Below are positions 50,019 through 62,222 of a stretch of 64,000 bases of DNA, piece by piece. A program made the translations under genes and the position numbers. The stretch is from positions 515,400 to 579,399 of the forward strand of contig BCIH01000002.1 in NCBI GenBank assembly GCA_002897115.2. Direction: 5' to 3'. The notes below the pieces were generated by a model. That model saw nothing but the letters and a program-made list of their open reading frames with translations. It was not told where the DNA came from and ran no database searches. The stretch's first letter is position 1; the number at the start of each line of letters is the position of its first letter. The DNA comes from Prototheca cutis (Eukaryota > Chlorophyta > Trebouxiophyceae > Chlorellales > Chlorellaceae).

Positions 50019-50566
50019 CCTGCCCAGCTGGGCCTCGCCTCACTGGACCTGCTGCTGGCACGATTGCCTCCCGACTGTGCGACGCACCGGTTCACCCCGT
50101 CCACAGGGATGTGACTAAACAGAGCAGATAAATTTGGGGATTTCTCGGCGAGCTCACGGTCGAGTGCCCCGAGGTTCCGTGCCAGGAACGGGGCCCCCGT
50201 GAGTTTGTCACCAGCGCGACAGGGCCAGCGCTGGAGGGCGGAAGAGTCGGTTTTCGCCTGCTGCGCATGCGGGGTCCGTGTTCGACGGTGCCACTGCCTT
50301 GCAAGCCTGGCAACCTTGCCGTTGCTGCAGCCTCATCAAGATGTGTTTTTGATACTGTTTAAAGGGGACGCCATGATCACGGGGAGCCGGTGGAGATTGC
50401 GGGTGCCTCCCGGGGGGCGGAGATGAGGAGGGCGATTGCTTAAAGGTGGCACCTCGTCATGCAGGCGCGCCGGTGGCCTGATCGTTGCATGGGCACGGAT
50501 CTGAACGCTGCGCACCCCCTTGTGAAGAGATAATTTACCATTTAATGACACGATGAACGGGTGCAG
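50019..50566. promoter_or_regulatory. Divergent region between the B9-like gene and the SNF2 helicase
   Basis: 548 bp. It should hold both promoters and the first exon of the helicase. A candidate first coding exon is 50373-50402 (ATG, ten codons, then a GT donor), which joins in phase 0 to the exon at 50567. This is weak evidence. Confidence 0.4.
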
Positions 50567-53500
50567 GGCCTGCAACACTACGTGGCAAGCCTGGCGGATG
50601 GCTCCAGTCCCACTTCCAGGGAGGACCAGCATGGGGGTCGTGAACGGGCGGACGTTGTGGACCTGTTGAGCACCTCATCGGAGCAGGATGACTATGGCGA
50701 TTATGATGAAGATGACGTCATCGAAGTGCACTCCAGGCCCTCCAGCCTGGCGCCAAGCGCATCCGAAGAGACCAGCGCCGGTGAAACTGGTGGCAGCGGC
50801 GACCCAGGCTCGGAAGCTGCCGGGCAGTGGGCTCCACGACTGCCGCCTGCGTCGTTTGGGCCGAGGCAACACATGCTGGACTCGGCCATGGGGAGACAGG
50901 CCGCTGAGCGAGGCAGTGCTCCTCGTTCGGGTTCCGGGCAGGCCCCGGCGCATGATGATGCTCACCTCGGCGGACCCCAGACTGTCCCCGGACTTGGGTC
51001 CAATCCGATGCAGCTTGTGCGGCCTGTGCCAGGCCACCGACACACACTGATTACCCGGATGAACCTGCAGGACAGTCGGCAGCGAGACCTGCTGGCATAC
51101 CTTCGGCGCCGGCAGGAGCCCGGGCCGCCGCCGCCTGAGGGACCTGCAGCCCAGACAGGGCCAGGTGGGCATTGTCAGTCATCGTGGGATCAGTTTTCAT
51201 TTGGTCGTGGGAGCCCTGGAACTGGGAGATCGCCGCACGGCTCGGGGTGGACGCGGCGGCGCAGCACCTGGTGGTCGCCGGGCGGGCGCCGTCCGCGCAG
51301 CATCATCCCTGCCCTTGGCGATGGACCTCGGAGCCCGGTGCAGCTGAATCTGCGCCCAGGGGCCCCGAACTGGGACCCTGCCGTCATGATGTACAGTCCC
51401 CAGAATGACGGCCAGCGGCGGGTGGTGCCCGAGCACAGAGACTTGTTCGGCCCGGGGCCCAGCTCCTCCCGGTCGGCCGCGGTCGCGGGCGACATCGCTC
51501 GGGCCGTCATGGACAGCCTGCAGTTTGCCGAGACTGGTGGCGAAGCCCTGCCCCCGAAGGTCCGGTGTAGTTGATGGTGGTGAAAGTGTACATGCTTTTG
51601 TCTATTTGGGGCTGATGAGGTCTGTTTTTTGAGTTTGGTGATTTGGCAAGAAAGAATGGCCCTCGTGACGCTCCTCGTGACACCCATTACGTAATCTCAA
51701 TGCATATCACACTGCTGGTCTTTTTGTTGTTGCTAGAGCCAGGTCTGAAGAACCCCACCCACTCCAACATTGCAGGGCGCCATGACCACGGAGCTGATGC
51801 GGCACCAGCGCATGGCGCTGGCTTGGATGCTCCGCCGTGAGCGGGGGGGCGTCGTGCCCATCGGCGGCATTCTGGCGGACGACCAGGGACTGGGCAAGAC
51901 TGTCATGGCTCTGGCCCTGATCCTCTCGGCGCCTAGAGGCGACGCCGAGCGCCCAGAGCTGGGGCCAGTGGCGACGGGGGTGGCGACGCCTGCCCCGACC
52001 ACTGCGGTTACCTCTGGTGAAGGTGACATCATCCCGGAAGGCGCAGTCGACGACTGTCCAACGATGGCGGACCAGTCAGTGCTGGGCCTGACCTCAAACT
52101 CAGGCCTGGGGGGTGATGCACCGTTCTTCACTCCAACCGCCGGTCGTGAGCCAGATCGCACTGAGCCAGCGCCAGCTGAGGTCGGGCCTGAGACACCAGC
52201 GCCAGTTGAGGTCGGGTCTGTGCCGGCAGAACCAGTCAGGATTGAGCCCATGCTGGCAGAACCAGTTGGGATCGAGCCCATGCTGGCAGAACCAGTCGGG
52301 ATCGAGCCCATGCTGGCAGAACCAGTCGGGATCGAGCCCATGCAGGCAGAGCGAGTTGAAGTCAAGCCCGAGCCGACGGACATGCCTGCTCCAATCGATT
52401 TGGGGGGTGGCTGGATGCAGGTCAAACGTGAACACTACGACGAAGATGGAAACAGTCTGAGTGCAGCCCAGCCGCAAGACAACAATACCAACGGCGGCAA
52501 TGGTCAAGTCACTGCTGCCAATGCGGGTGGTGATGCCTCGGAGGCGTCCGCGTCTGTGCCTGCTGTTGTTGCCAATGGCACGATGTCCATGTCGGAGCCT
52601 GCTGCTGACAATGCCGTGGTCGACCTGGTGGCGGATGGCGATGATGCGACGCCACATGCCATTGCCAGACAATCTGCAGATAGTCCATTGTTCGCCAGCG
52701 TCACGCCATCCCAGCACAACGGCACAGTGACTGCATCCGCGGTACCAGCGACGGCACCTTCCTCGCGGCTTCCGGACGGTGGCACGCTGATCGTCTGCCC
52801 TGCATCGGTCATGTATCAGTGGGCCGCCGAGATTGCTCGGTTTACGACCCCGCAGCATGCGTTGCGGGTGCATTTATTCTACGGTGCGGGCAAACGCGTC
52901 GCGCCGCGGGATCTGGCAGCGTTTGATGTGGTGCTCACCACCTACCACGGCATGGCCATGGGTTCGGCGGCCGAGGCCAACAAGGCCGCCGACAATGAGA
53001 TCAACAGCACAGGTCCCCGCCGCAAGCGCCAGCGGGGGCCCTTTGTTCAGTGGGACGAGGGGCTCAACAACGCCGGCTCTTCTGCCAATGACAGCACTAA
53101 CCTGCGCAAGGCTCGCAACCCGATCTTTAAGATCCGGTGGCACCGAGTCGTGCTTGACGAAGCGCAGTGCATCCGGAATGCAACGACCATCTGCAGCCGC
53201 GCGGCCTGCGAGCTCCGCGCTCGCCGGCGCTGGTGCATGTCGGGTACACCCATCCAGAATAAACTGGCTGACCTCTACGCCTACTGCCGTTTTCTGGTGA
53301 GATTATGTATTTTGTTTATTTATTTATTTATGTATTTTTATTTTATTTTATTTATTTATTTATTTTTTTGGGGGGGGGGGGGGGGGGGGCGGCGCGGGGG
53401 AGGGCTATCTGCACATGATACAATCCCCAGCATTCATGCAACCCCTACTTCCTTCCATAACAATTATGTATATCAGAGGTACCATCCGTTTGACGAAGTG

Positions 53501-54649
53501 GAGCACTTCCGGCGGTACACGCTCAATGCATCATTCCAGTCAATGGACCCCGTGCACTACATGCTCAAGGTGGGGATGCTTGTCTGTTTGAGGTTTATGT
53601 CATGTGTGGAGTTGAATTTTATTTGCTCGTGCAGGGGTTTGTCACATGGGCCATTGGACTTGTCCAGCATACTACGCGCAGTGTGATGCAGCACCACGCC
53701 CACTGGTGGTTGTTGGCGGCACTCTCCTGGACCTTGCACCCTGGCCATCGTAAACGGGCAGACAAAGATGCGGATCATCATCCCTTTCCTTCTTTCCACC
53801 CACAACCAATGCAGCCAATGCTGCTTCGGAGGACCAAGGGGACGCTGATCGACGGCAGACCTATCGTGGACCTCCCAGAAAAAATCGTGGAATTGGTTCA
53901 ACTTGACTTCTCCAAGGAGGAGCGCACCTTTTACGACCAGATTGCACAGGATGCCCGCGAGACTTTCGAGGTGCGGCAGTTTGGGGAGAGTGGGCATTGG
54001 GTGTGGCGCAGCGCTGGCAGGGGGTGTACAGAAGAAAAAGATCCGTGCTGGGAGCCTGGAAACGTCCAGCCAGGCACCAAGACCAACTCAACCTCCGAGC
54101 CCCTTGCCCATACCCGCATGTCACTCCCGCAGATGTTGCAAGCAGAGGACGAACTGCAGAGCAATTACATGGGGCTGCTGGTGATGGCGCTCCGACTCCG
54201 CCAGGCCTGCAGTCACCCAGAACTCGTGACCCGAGGAAATGCCAAGCGGACTGCTGCAATCACAGCCCTGCAGGTCTGTGGGGAAATTCTTTCTGTGAAT
54301 TCTTTGGGGAGCTTGCTCAAGTTGTTGCTGATCCGGGTACTCACTTGCACGGAATGTGTCTGCATGCGAGCACCGTCAGGGCATCGGGAACGCTGTGCTG
54401 GGGAGAGGGAGCGATTCACCGGGCCGGCGTTGTCCTGCAGGTGCGGCGGGCTCGAGCGCTCGAGCCCGACACCTTGCTGGCGCTCGTCCGAGCACTTTGT
54501 CGCCCTCCCCACGGTGCGGAGGGGTTGGGTGGCTGTCACTTGGACTGCGCACTCGTGCCCGGCACTTGACTCCCGCATGTGTGGCAGCCGTCAGGGAACC
54601 CAGTCATGCTGCACGTATGCCCGGACAAACCTCCTTCCGCTGTCCATCG

Positions 54650-54695
<46 letters not shown>

Positions 54696-56851
54696 ATGCT
54701 GCAGTGTGTTCATTCTGCGAGGATGTGGTGGAGGGCCCCATTGTCTCTGCCTGCGGACATGTGTTTTGCAACCAATGCATCTCCAGCCGCCTCTCCGAAG
54801 CCGCCCAGGATGCCGAAGGTGCGTCGGTTGGTGGGTGGTTGGGGCTCTGGAGGCTCTGGGTGTGGTGGCTCTGGGGGGAATTGCTGCGGCTACCATCGTG
54901 CACAACGATCTTTTTGCAAGTAAGACGCCAATCGCGCTGATGTGTCTGCTTTATTCGAAATCCAAAGACATCTGCACCTTCTTTTCACCTCGACAACAAA
55001 CAGAGGAAGAGTTGGTATGCCGCTGCCCACAATGTGGCGTGGCGCTCAACCGCCGGATGCTGTTCGCACCGGAAGCCCTGCTCCAAGTCTCGAGGGAAAG
55101 GAACCTGAACGTAGATATGTCATCGCGTGGGGGCATCAAACCCGAGCCAGGTGTCGCCAGGGGCACCAGTCGCAGCAATGGTCTTCGCTGGTCGGGCGCC
55201 GAGAGCACCAAGGTTAAAAAACTGATGGAGTACCTCGAGAGGGTACTTGCCGTAGAGGGGGATTCTGGCAATCAGCCCGATGGTGAGGTGGTGGTATTTG
55301 GGGTGTTTGAGGGCCAGGAGCGAGCTGGAAGCCATTGGCTGGTCGAGACGGATGACGCTTCCATCGTCGACGGACGACCATCGAGTTGCTTGCCTGGTCC
55401 AATCCCGGGATGATGCGGCACAAGCGCTACCGGTGCTCATGCTGGTTGGGGCGCTGCAGACTGGGAACGCTTTCGACGCCATTCCAATCCCATGCCCTTG
55501 CAGGTTCAGGTGTTGGTGCCAGCGGCGCGACTGGCATGGTGAAGCAGGAGCCGGCAGCTCCTGTGAAGCAGGAGCTGACACCTGTCCTGAGGCAGGAGCT
55601 GACGCCTGTCGCTGTAAAGCAGGAGCCTCGACTCATCGCAAAGGAGGAGCCCATGGACTCGAGTGATGTGCCCATCAACCCTGAGCCCCTCTGGGGCGGC
55701 ATCGACTTGCTGGATGCGCCGGAGAGGAAGCTGTCGGGAAACAAGGTGCTGGTATTCAGTCAGTGGACATCGATGCTGGACCTGGTGGAGCGTCCTCTCC
55801 TTGATCGCGGGTGAGTGAGCAGTTGTCGTCGTTCATTTCGCACACATCACAGACAGGGGAACGTTTGTTTCTTGTGCCTTGCTGTCGACCAGAGAGCTTG
55901 CCGAGTTGAAGCCGGTGTCTGCATTTTCCACACAACGCATGCACACACGCGAGCACCCTCTGTGTCAGGATTCAATTTGGGAGGCTGGACGGTACGATGA
56001 GTGTGAAGCAGCGGGCCCAGTGCATCCGAGAGTTTTTCGATCGGCCCAATATGGAGGTCATGCTCATCTCCATCAAGGCCGCCTCTGTCGGGCTCAACCT
56101 TACCTGTGCAAACCACGTCGTGGTGCGTGCGGTGTGTGGAGGGCTTGGTTTCTTTCTTTTTCTCCTCCTTCCTTTCAATGGAGGGGACTGGTGGCGGGGT
56201 GTTCTTGCATGCTTGCCGGCATGTCTGTCCTCATGGACGCCACCACCAGTTGGCTGGATTTCCTGTGATAGACAGTGGCACACCAGTTGCCCACACCATG
56301 GAGCATCAACCGCCATGCCCAGCCCCAGAAAAAATTTAAAATTAAACACAGCTGCTAGACCTTTGGTGGAACCCAACGGTGGAGGAGCAGGCCATTGATC
56401 GGGCGCACCGCATCGGCCAGACCCGCCCCGTTTCAGTAGTTCGATTTGTCATCAAGAGTACGCTGTTTTCTAGGCGCGATGGGTGCTGGTGCACGGTTCT
56501 AAGCACAATCCTATGCTGGTGGTTGTGGCAGGCAGGTCGGTTGTGCCAGCATGCAGGTGACCCTGCATTCCGCTTGTGCTGCCGAGCGTATGGCGAGATA
56601 GGGGGGGGATTGTTACCTTCCCAGGAGCTGCCTTTCAACTGAACGCTTGCCATCACCCGCCAAGTCATCAACATGCCCATCAAATCAAACGACGCACAGG
56701 CACGATTGAAGACCAGATCCTGGAAATGCAGCGGGGCAAGCGAGAGCTCGTGGCCGCCGCGCTCGCAGGGGCAGAAGCCTCGGCTCAACCCCGGCCCGGC
56801 GCCAACGGGCCCAGCCTGCAAGATCTTGTCCGCATCTTCCAAAAACTCTGA
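50567..56851 (+). CDS. RING-containing SNF2 helicase (Rad5/16, CHR28/ULS1-like)
   Basis: Twelve exons (50567-51559, 51776-53296, 53477-53569, 53815-53970, 54133-54273, 54441-54513, 54705-54818, 55004-55282, 55504-55810, 55969-56122, 56352-56457, 56700-56851) give 1,362 residues plus an unresolved N-terminal exon. Motif I is [13 protein letters not shown], Ia [15 protein letters not shown], motif [12 protein letters not shown], motif [19 protein letters not shown]3HC4 RING ([30 protein letters not shown]) sits between the two helicase lobes. The second lobe has [24 protein letters not shown] and [11 protein letters not shown]. This is the SNF2-RING class of chromatin or DNA-repair translocases with E3 ligase potential. 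About 280 residues of acidic, repetitive sequence are inserted between motifs I and Ia. Several psi-K-x-E sumoylation consensus sites are visible (VKPEP, VKREH, IKPEP, VKQEP, VKQEL). Confidence 0.92.
53363..53389 (+). repeat. T7G20 tract in a helicase intron
   Basis: TTTA-rich stretch ending T7, then 20 G, about 70 nt after the donor at 53297. Confidence 0.92.
54650..54695 (+). repeat. Poly-C tract (46 C) before a helicase acceptor
   Basis: Forty-six C on the sense strand, ending 9 nt before the AG acceptor at 54704 of the RING exon. Confidence 0.95.
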
Positions 56852-57639
56852 CAACCAGGCAGACAGTTCGCTTCCAATTTTGCTCCCCGTTGATGTATAC
56901 ATCACCATTCTGGCAATGCTGCTGCTGTGTTTGTTGGCATGGTGCTTCGCAGGTTTGGTGGATGAGCCAACCAATCATCCGCTCGGTTCCTCTTCGTCCC
57001 CGCCCCTATCGCTGGAAGTTGCTTGCCCTCGCAGCTTGAACTCATAGTCATCCATTCCGCTGAGCATGATGGCCCTGTGATGGGCGCACACGCAGGGGTA
57101 GCTGTATGATAAAGGATACTCAGCTCTTTGCAAGAGATTTCAGGGGGTTCCCACCATGCCCATTCGGGCTGCCGGGGGATTCAACTTGCTGACTCGGACA
57201 GTAACAGAGCGCAAGGCTTAGGGCAGCAGAAGCAGGTTGAATTGAAGTAAAATTTCAAAGACAGAGGCGAAAGGCTTGTCCAAGTTGGGGGCCTGAGATC
57301 ACACCTCTGAGAGGGGCCGCTTGGCTTGCCTGGGCCTTGGGGGTTACCGTCGCATGACCGGAAGAATCCACGGCATGTGGGTGCGGCCCCTCTTAAAAAC
57401 CTGAAGTTCGGTACGGAAAATCAAGGCCGTCCATGCCCGCCCGTCTTGCCTTTTGTCAGGGGAATGAATGAATCCCATGGTTGGTTTATGCACGACATGC
57501 CGCTGGTGGAGCTCCATGCATGCGCCAAGGTGTGAGGAAGGAGTTTCCCTCCTCGTGGAAGCCCCTGCAGCACGCAGGCACGCAAGTCTGTGTGACCCAC
57601 ACGAGGGGCCTTGTTCCACAGCACAGCCGCTTTCGCTAC
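56852..57639. other. Convergent intergenic region helicase / PfkB kinase
   Basis: 788 bp between two convergent stops. Frames are short and match nothing I know. Lower GC than the exons. Presumably two 3' UTRs; no TGTAA close to either stop. Confidence 0.4.
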
Positions 57640-59118
57640 TCAGTTTTCGGCGAGCATCTTCTCAGCGTCGGCCGGCGTGGGCTGCGGCCCAATGGCGCCC
57701 GGCCCCGTGCAGGTGAACGCGCCGCAGGCGGTGGCGTAGCGGACGGCGGCGAGGGCTTTCTCTGGGTCGGCCGCCAGGACGTCGAGTCCGCCGGCAGAAA
57801 GCATGGCATGAATAAAGCCCGACAGGAACGAGTCGCCCGCGCCCGTCGTATCGGAGACTTTCACCTTGAACACGGGCACGGAGCCCGTGTTGGACATCTT
57901 GCCTCCCGGAGCGCTAAATGCGTACGAAGAGCCCTTTTCTCCCGCAGACACGAGCACGCCCTTGGCGGCTGGGAACTTTGCCAGGACGAGCTCGGGCTGG
58001 GCCAGCGCCGTGGCGGCGGGGATATCCAGCAGCCACTCCACCTCCTCGTCAGTAATCTTGACCAAGTCGGCGTTCGTGAGGAAGTCGGCAATCACGCCCC
58101 GGGCCGTGGCCTCGCCCTGTTTCTCCCAGAAGACCGGGCGCCAGTTGACGTCCAGAACAACCATGGCCCCGCCCTCCTTGGCCAGCGCCACCGTGCGTCG
58201 GATGCCGGCCTCTGACCCGGGGAAGGCCAGGCCCAGGGTGCCGGAAATGACGACGGCAGAGGACCGGATGATGTCCGCAGGCAGCTCGTCAGCGACCATG
58301 AAACAGTCGGCATAGTCGTCCACCGCCGCAGCACCGAAACCGGCAAAGGTGCGCTCGCCGTCGGCCGTGCGCGTGACCAGGACGTCACGGGTCGGCCTGT
58401 CCGAGCGCTGCACATGCGACATGTCCACACCAATGCCCTCGACAAGCTCCAGGAAATCGTCGCCCAGCTTGTCCCTGCCCAGCACAGCCAGCATCACAGC
58501 TTTGTCGCCAAGCCGAGCCAGACCGGTCGCCACATTCACGGGGGCACCACCGGGGTATGGCGTCCTGTAACATTTGGATGTAAATATGGGCATATGCGTG
58601 GGATCAGACGTGGGCCCAACTGTCAGCCTGGATGTGGTCCGCTGGCTTTGGTCGGGCCAGCACGACAGCGTGCGCAAGAACCCTACAGTTTTGTGTCCTA
58701 TGGATTCTATTATGCTGTGCATCATTCCAGCATGTCGTGTGCCCCAGCCAGCGCGTTCATCAACGAAAGAAATCCCATTACGAAAAACACCCTTCCCAAC
58801 AGAACCACAAACAATCCACCACCACCGCCACTCACCAGGATGTCACCTCCTCCTTGCTCACGCCACGCTGATCGGCCAGCATGTCTGTGTCGGAGACGGG
58901 TGCGCACGTTGGAAGTGTCGTTTGGTGACCCAAGCCGCGGCATCGGCAGGCAGGCGAGCTGGGCGGGCGTGCCAGCTGGCCCGCAGCCAAAAGCCGAGGC
59001 GGTTCCCGACCAAGCTCCCGCACGCCCGGCAGCAACCCTGCGCCAAACCCCATGCAACCATGGACATCGCCGTACCGTAGAGGGCCTCTCCGATCGAGAT
59101 CACAGTCTTGGACGACAT
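57640..59118 (-). CDS. PfkB-family carbohydrate kinase (fructokinase-like)
   Basis: Three exons, 59118-59076, 58884-58836 and 58564-57640, encode 338 residues. PfkB kinases phosphorylate sugars such as fructose, ribose or adenosine with ATP. The start MSSKTVISIGEALY and DMLADQRG match fructokinases. Signature 1 is TPYPGGAPVNVATGLARLGD and signature 2 is DTTGAGDSFLSGF, with the catalytic Asp. VVLDVNWRPVFW and LVKITDEEVEWLL are typical of plant and algal fructokinases. No obvious presequence follows from the chosen ATG, so a cytosolic enzyme is likely; an open frame extends upstream through an Arg-rich repeat but is probably not coding. Substrate is inferred from family wording only. Confidence 0.92.
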
Positions 59119-59322
59119 GGTGCCGGTGTGCGAGGTCGAAGCAGGCCGGCAGGGGCGAGGGACGGCGGGGCCAGTTGGCGAGCGGAGCGCAGCTCTAGAG
59201 GGACCCGATGGCACGGAACGACAGAAAACGTGCATGCACCAGATAGCAAGGAAGTATGCAATGAATCCGAACACGCTCCTGGCGATGTTCATGTACAGGG
59301 GTGTCCATTGGGTTGGCGCACT

Positions 59323-59349
59323 CCGTCGACGCCGTCGACGCCGTCGACG
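59323..59349 (+). repeat. Three tandem copies of CCGTCGACG
   Basis: Perfect 9-bp repeat containing the palindrome GTCGAC, about 205 nt upstream of the PfkB ATG. Confidence 0.95.
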
Positions 59350-59496
59350 GAAACTCGCGATCAATTCCCGTTACAGCCCTTCCGGCCCTCCCGTGGCGCA
59401 CCTCTTTGTCCCGCACCACAAAAATGCTTATTCGACACCCCTACAACAGTGCATGAACAGTACCCCGCCAGAATGGAGCATACTTGCGGGCAATCG

Positions 59497-59541
59497 CTCT
59501 TCGAAGTTCCCGCGGGGCGCAGATCACTCTTCGAAGTTCCC
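59497..59541 (+). repeat. Direct repeat CTCTTCGAAGTTCCC, two copies 30 bp apart
   Basis: Identical 15-bp copies at 59497-59511 and 59527-59541; each contains the palindrome TTCGAA. Confidence 0.9.
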
Positions 59542-60639
59542 CCTGGGGAAGCACTCGCGGTGGTCGCACCCTCTAGACGGCGCGTACAGGCCTTCGCAGT
59601 GCTTGTTAACTCCAGAAATAAATATGATAGACATTCTTATATGATGTATTACACAATTTGGTGCTGTATCTGTGCAGTTGCCTAGGTTTCCCGGCAGGCC
59701 GCCTCAGACCCTTATCCGCTACGGCGGAAGTGCCTAAGGGGTGACTGGGAGCCCGGGTCACACCCAGTATGGAGCTCCTGAACAAGCACTTTCAGGGGGG
59801 TGTATTCCACAAGATAGCCTCCCAATCATGCCTGCATATCCGTGTTAAATGCAGTCTAGTCATGACAAGGGAAGTAATGAGCGGTCAATGACTTGTTGGC
59901 ACCTCAGTCTGGGATTCAGCATCAAGGTCCACACTGGGCAGAGCACGGGCCACCGTTTGTTTGGGTCTCCATTGTCGCACCGCATGACCCCATGCTCTAT
60001 GTGGATGCACGCTCGGCCGGTCTGACATGGCGCGGAGTTGCCGCGTGGAAGCGGGCGAGCCACCCAGGACTTGGACCTGGGGCTGCCAACTCTCAAGGAC
60101 GATGAAGATGTCGTCCATGTTCGGGGATGGTACCACGCGGGCCCATGACGGAGTATGACCCGTGTGGTAGTTTAGGTGCAGAACTACCGCGTGGGTCCAC
60201 GTGGGACAGCCCCGTAGGGATCTGATTAAGTTCTTGAAATCCCCGTCGATCAAGCGGGTGTGGGCATCCTGAGTAGGGCCTGGCGGCCTGGATTCATTGT
60301 GAGGGTGCCCACCCTGTCGACGCCGGGGGAGCAGCCACTTTTTTCTGCCCCAAGGCGTGCGTGGCCTTCCCTCACCCTTGGAAACACCCACGTCATCCGG
60401 TGGTCCCTGAACAGCACACCAAGTAATTCCCTTCACCAACATTCATATATGCCTGCTCATTCATAACAACAGCATCTATGCTATGGTGTGTGCATGTCAC
60501 TGTGCACAATGGCATGGAGGGCCCGCATGGGAGATGAGCTTTGGAGGCATTGGCAAGATGAAACATACCATGACCGCCAGAGATCTCATGATACAGCATT
60601 ACTCAGGTTTCCGTTGAGAACATTGGGTCTTTTGAATCT

Positions 60640-61738
60640 GCCTACGGATTAATCTTTGATTGAGGGAGCAGCAGTTCGTGTTTGGGGGACTTTTCCAGGC
60701 ATGCCGTCGGACGGGTGGGTTACGAATCCAGAAAAATGGGTCCTCCAGGAGGGCCCCGAATCTGGCGGCCGCACCGCACACAAGCACCCGTCCTGGCCGG
60801 TAGCACCTGTTGCGCTTGATGCCGGCGTACCATCTGGGTGTGTGTCTTCTCTTCCGACCCGCGCTGCATCGTGAAGGCGTGCCTCTTGCGCGTGCTCGGC
60901 CACCTCAACGCCACCCCTGCGGTGTGCACGTCCCAGGACAGCCGCCGGTACAGCCCTCCCTTCGAGGTCGTGCTCACGCGGCAGCAGTGCGTCGTGCGGG
61001 GTGGCCCGCTGCCGACTGGAGAGCTGTGTCCGGCCCTGTGGCAGCTGGCACATCGACCAGACAGATACAGTGGCTGCACTATCCATTCCCCTGGTCCGGC
61101 TTCAACGCAGGATGAGGAGAAGGCGTTTTGACTGTGGACGTCAACCGGCACCAGCCACCCACAGGCCCTCAGCTCGACGATGACGCCCAGCACATGGACG
61201 ACTGCCATGATCCGGACCAGCCGGCGGACTGCAACCGGGACAGCCGCCGGCAGTGCTGGCCCAACCCCCGCTATGCTGAGCGGGATTCGCCACGAGACAT
61301 CCATGCTACCAGATCCCGGCAGGCTGCTGTGGACAGCCAGCTGGTCTTGCTGACCCCGAGTGGGGAATCCCAAAGTGGGGACGATGCTGGACCTTCAACC
61401 CCGGCCCCTCGCCACCCCTGAAAGACTTTGTCATCAACGGCATCGTGCAGCGTTTTATGCTAAAGCACCCAGGCACACTGAAGGATTACCTTCTTCGATT
61501 CACTCGCAAAGTGCTGAGCATCCACTCCCCGGAATCCGTCGACAAGTGGGCGGCAGAGCTAGAAGAAGAAGGGCTCTGGGCTGAAATGCCTCTCAACTTC
61601 GGCTCTGGATCCAAGATGCAGAAGATCGGGTGGCTGGAAGAACAGCAGCCGCCAGAAGTACAGGCGGAGGACCACAGCGAGGCCAGATGCAGGTGCAGAG
61701 GCCCAGAAAACGGTGGCCATGACTTTGCCTGTTGCTGA
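60640..61738 (+). CDS. Unresolved candidate gene, plus strand
   Basis: Several plus-strand segments read like protein but do not join cleanly: a start near 60701 (MPSDGWVTNPEKWVLQEGPE), a block near 60886-61110 (RCIVKACLLRVLGHLNATPA, then FEVVLTRQQCVVRGGPLPTG), and a convincing last block 61345-61738 (WGRCWTFNPGPSPPLKDFVI, RFMLKHPGTLKDYLLRFTRK, SPESVDKWAAELEEEGLWAE) ending in a Cys-rich tail DFACC. I do not recognise a family. A long minus frame, 61373-60720, overlaps the first two blocks, so the strand of the left half is uncertain. It may be a real gene with unplaced introns or a decayed copy. Confidence 0.35.
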
Positions 61739-62222
61739 ACTTGATGCTGATCCCTAGATAGATTAACCTGCCTCTGTCCGCACAGTACTCCCCTTGATTT
61801 GACAAAATAGTGGACAATTTAATGATGATGTGGAGGTATAAGACGAGATTTTCTTTTGGAATCAACCCAAACAGCACCTGCTCTGAGACCCAAACAGTTC
61901 ATAGCCCAAGGCCCTTGCCAATCCCGATCGCGCTTGCTGGCGGCGCCCTGTCTTCAAACCGTGCTTTTGGTGCGGAATAAACATCTTCGTACAGTCATAC
62001 AAGGGGCTGCTGCACGGGAGGACTTGGGAGGGATTCTTGCCGATCGTGGCATTCAACCCCGTGGGACAGACAATCTGACTTCAAAAAAATATGTGACACG
62101 CGACATGGCCCGCCCGAATGATAAACTCGATCAGGAGTCGGATCTCGCCATATCTCTTCTTTTCCAAGCTCCCACACGTCCCAGGTTTACATAAAACAAG
62201 GATTTATTGTGCATCGTGGGCC
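61739..62222. other. Spacer upstream of the reticulon gene
   Basis: 484 bp, AT-richer than its surroundings, with no gene visible. It likely holds the 3' UTR of the candidate locus and the reticulon promoter. Confidence 0.4.

Larger units (their letters stand above)
59119..60639. other. 1.5 kb without a recognised gene upstream of the PfkB kinase
   Basis: Contains two short repeat arrays and several short frames on both strands. The longest is minus 60442-59885, starting MLVKGITWCAVQGPPDDVGV, which resembles nothing I know. The right part could belong to the unresolved locus that follows. Confidence 0.35.

Noticed and set aside
58858..59364. N-terminal extension of the PfkB kinase starting at 59364
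   Set aside because: The extension reads through an Arg-rich translation of the CCGTCGACG repeat; the ATG at 59118 directly precedes the conserved kinase start.
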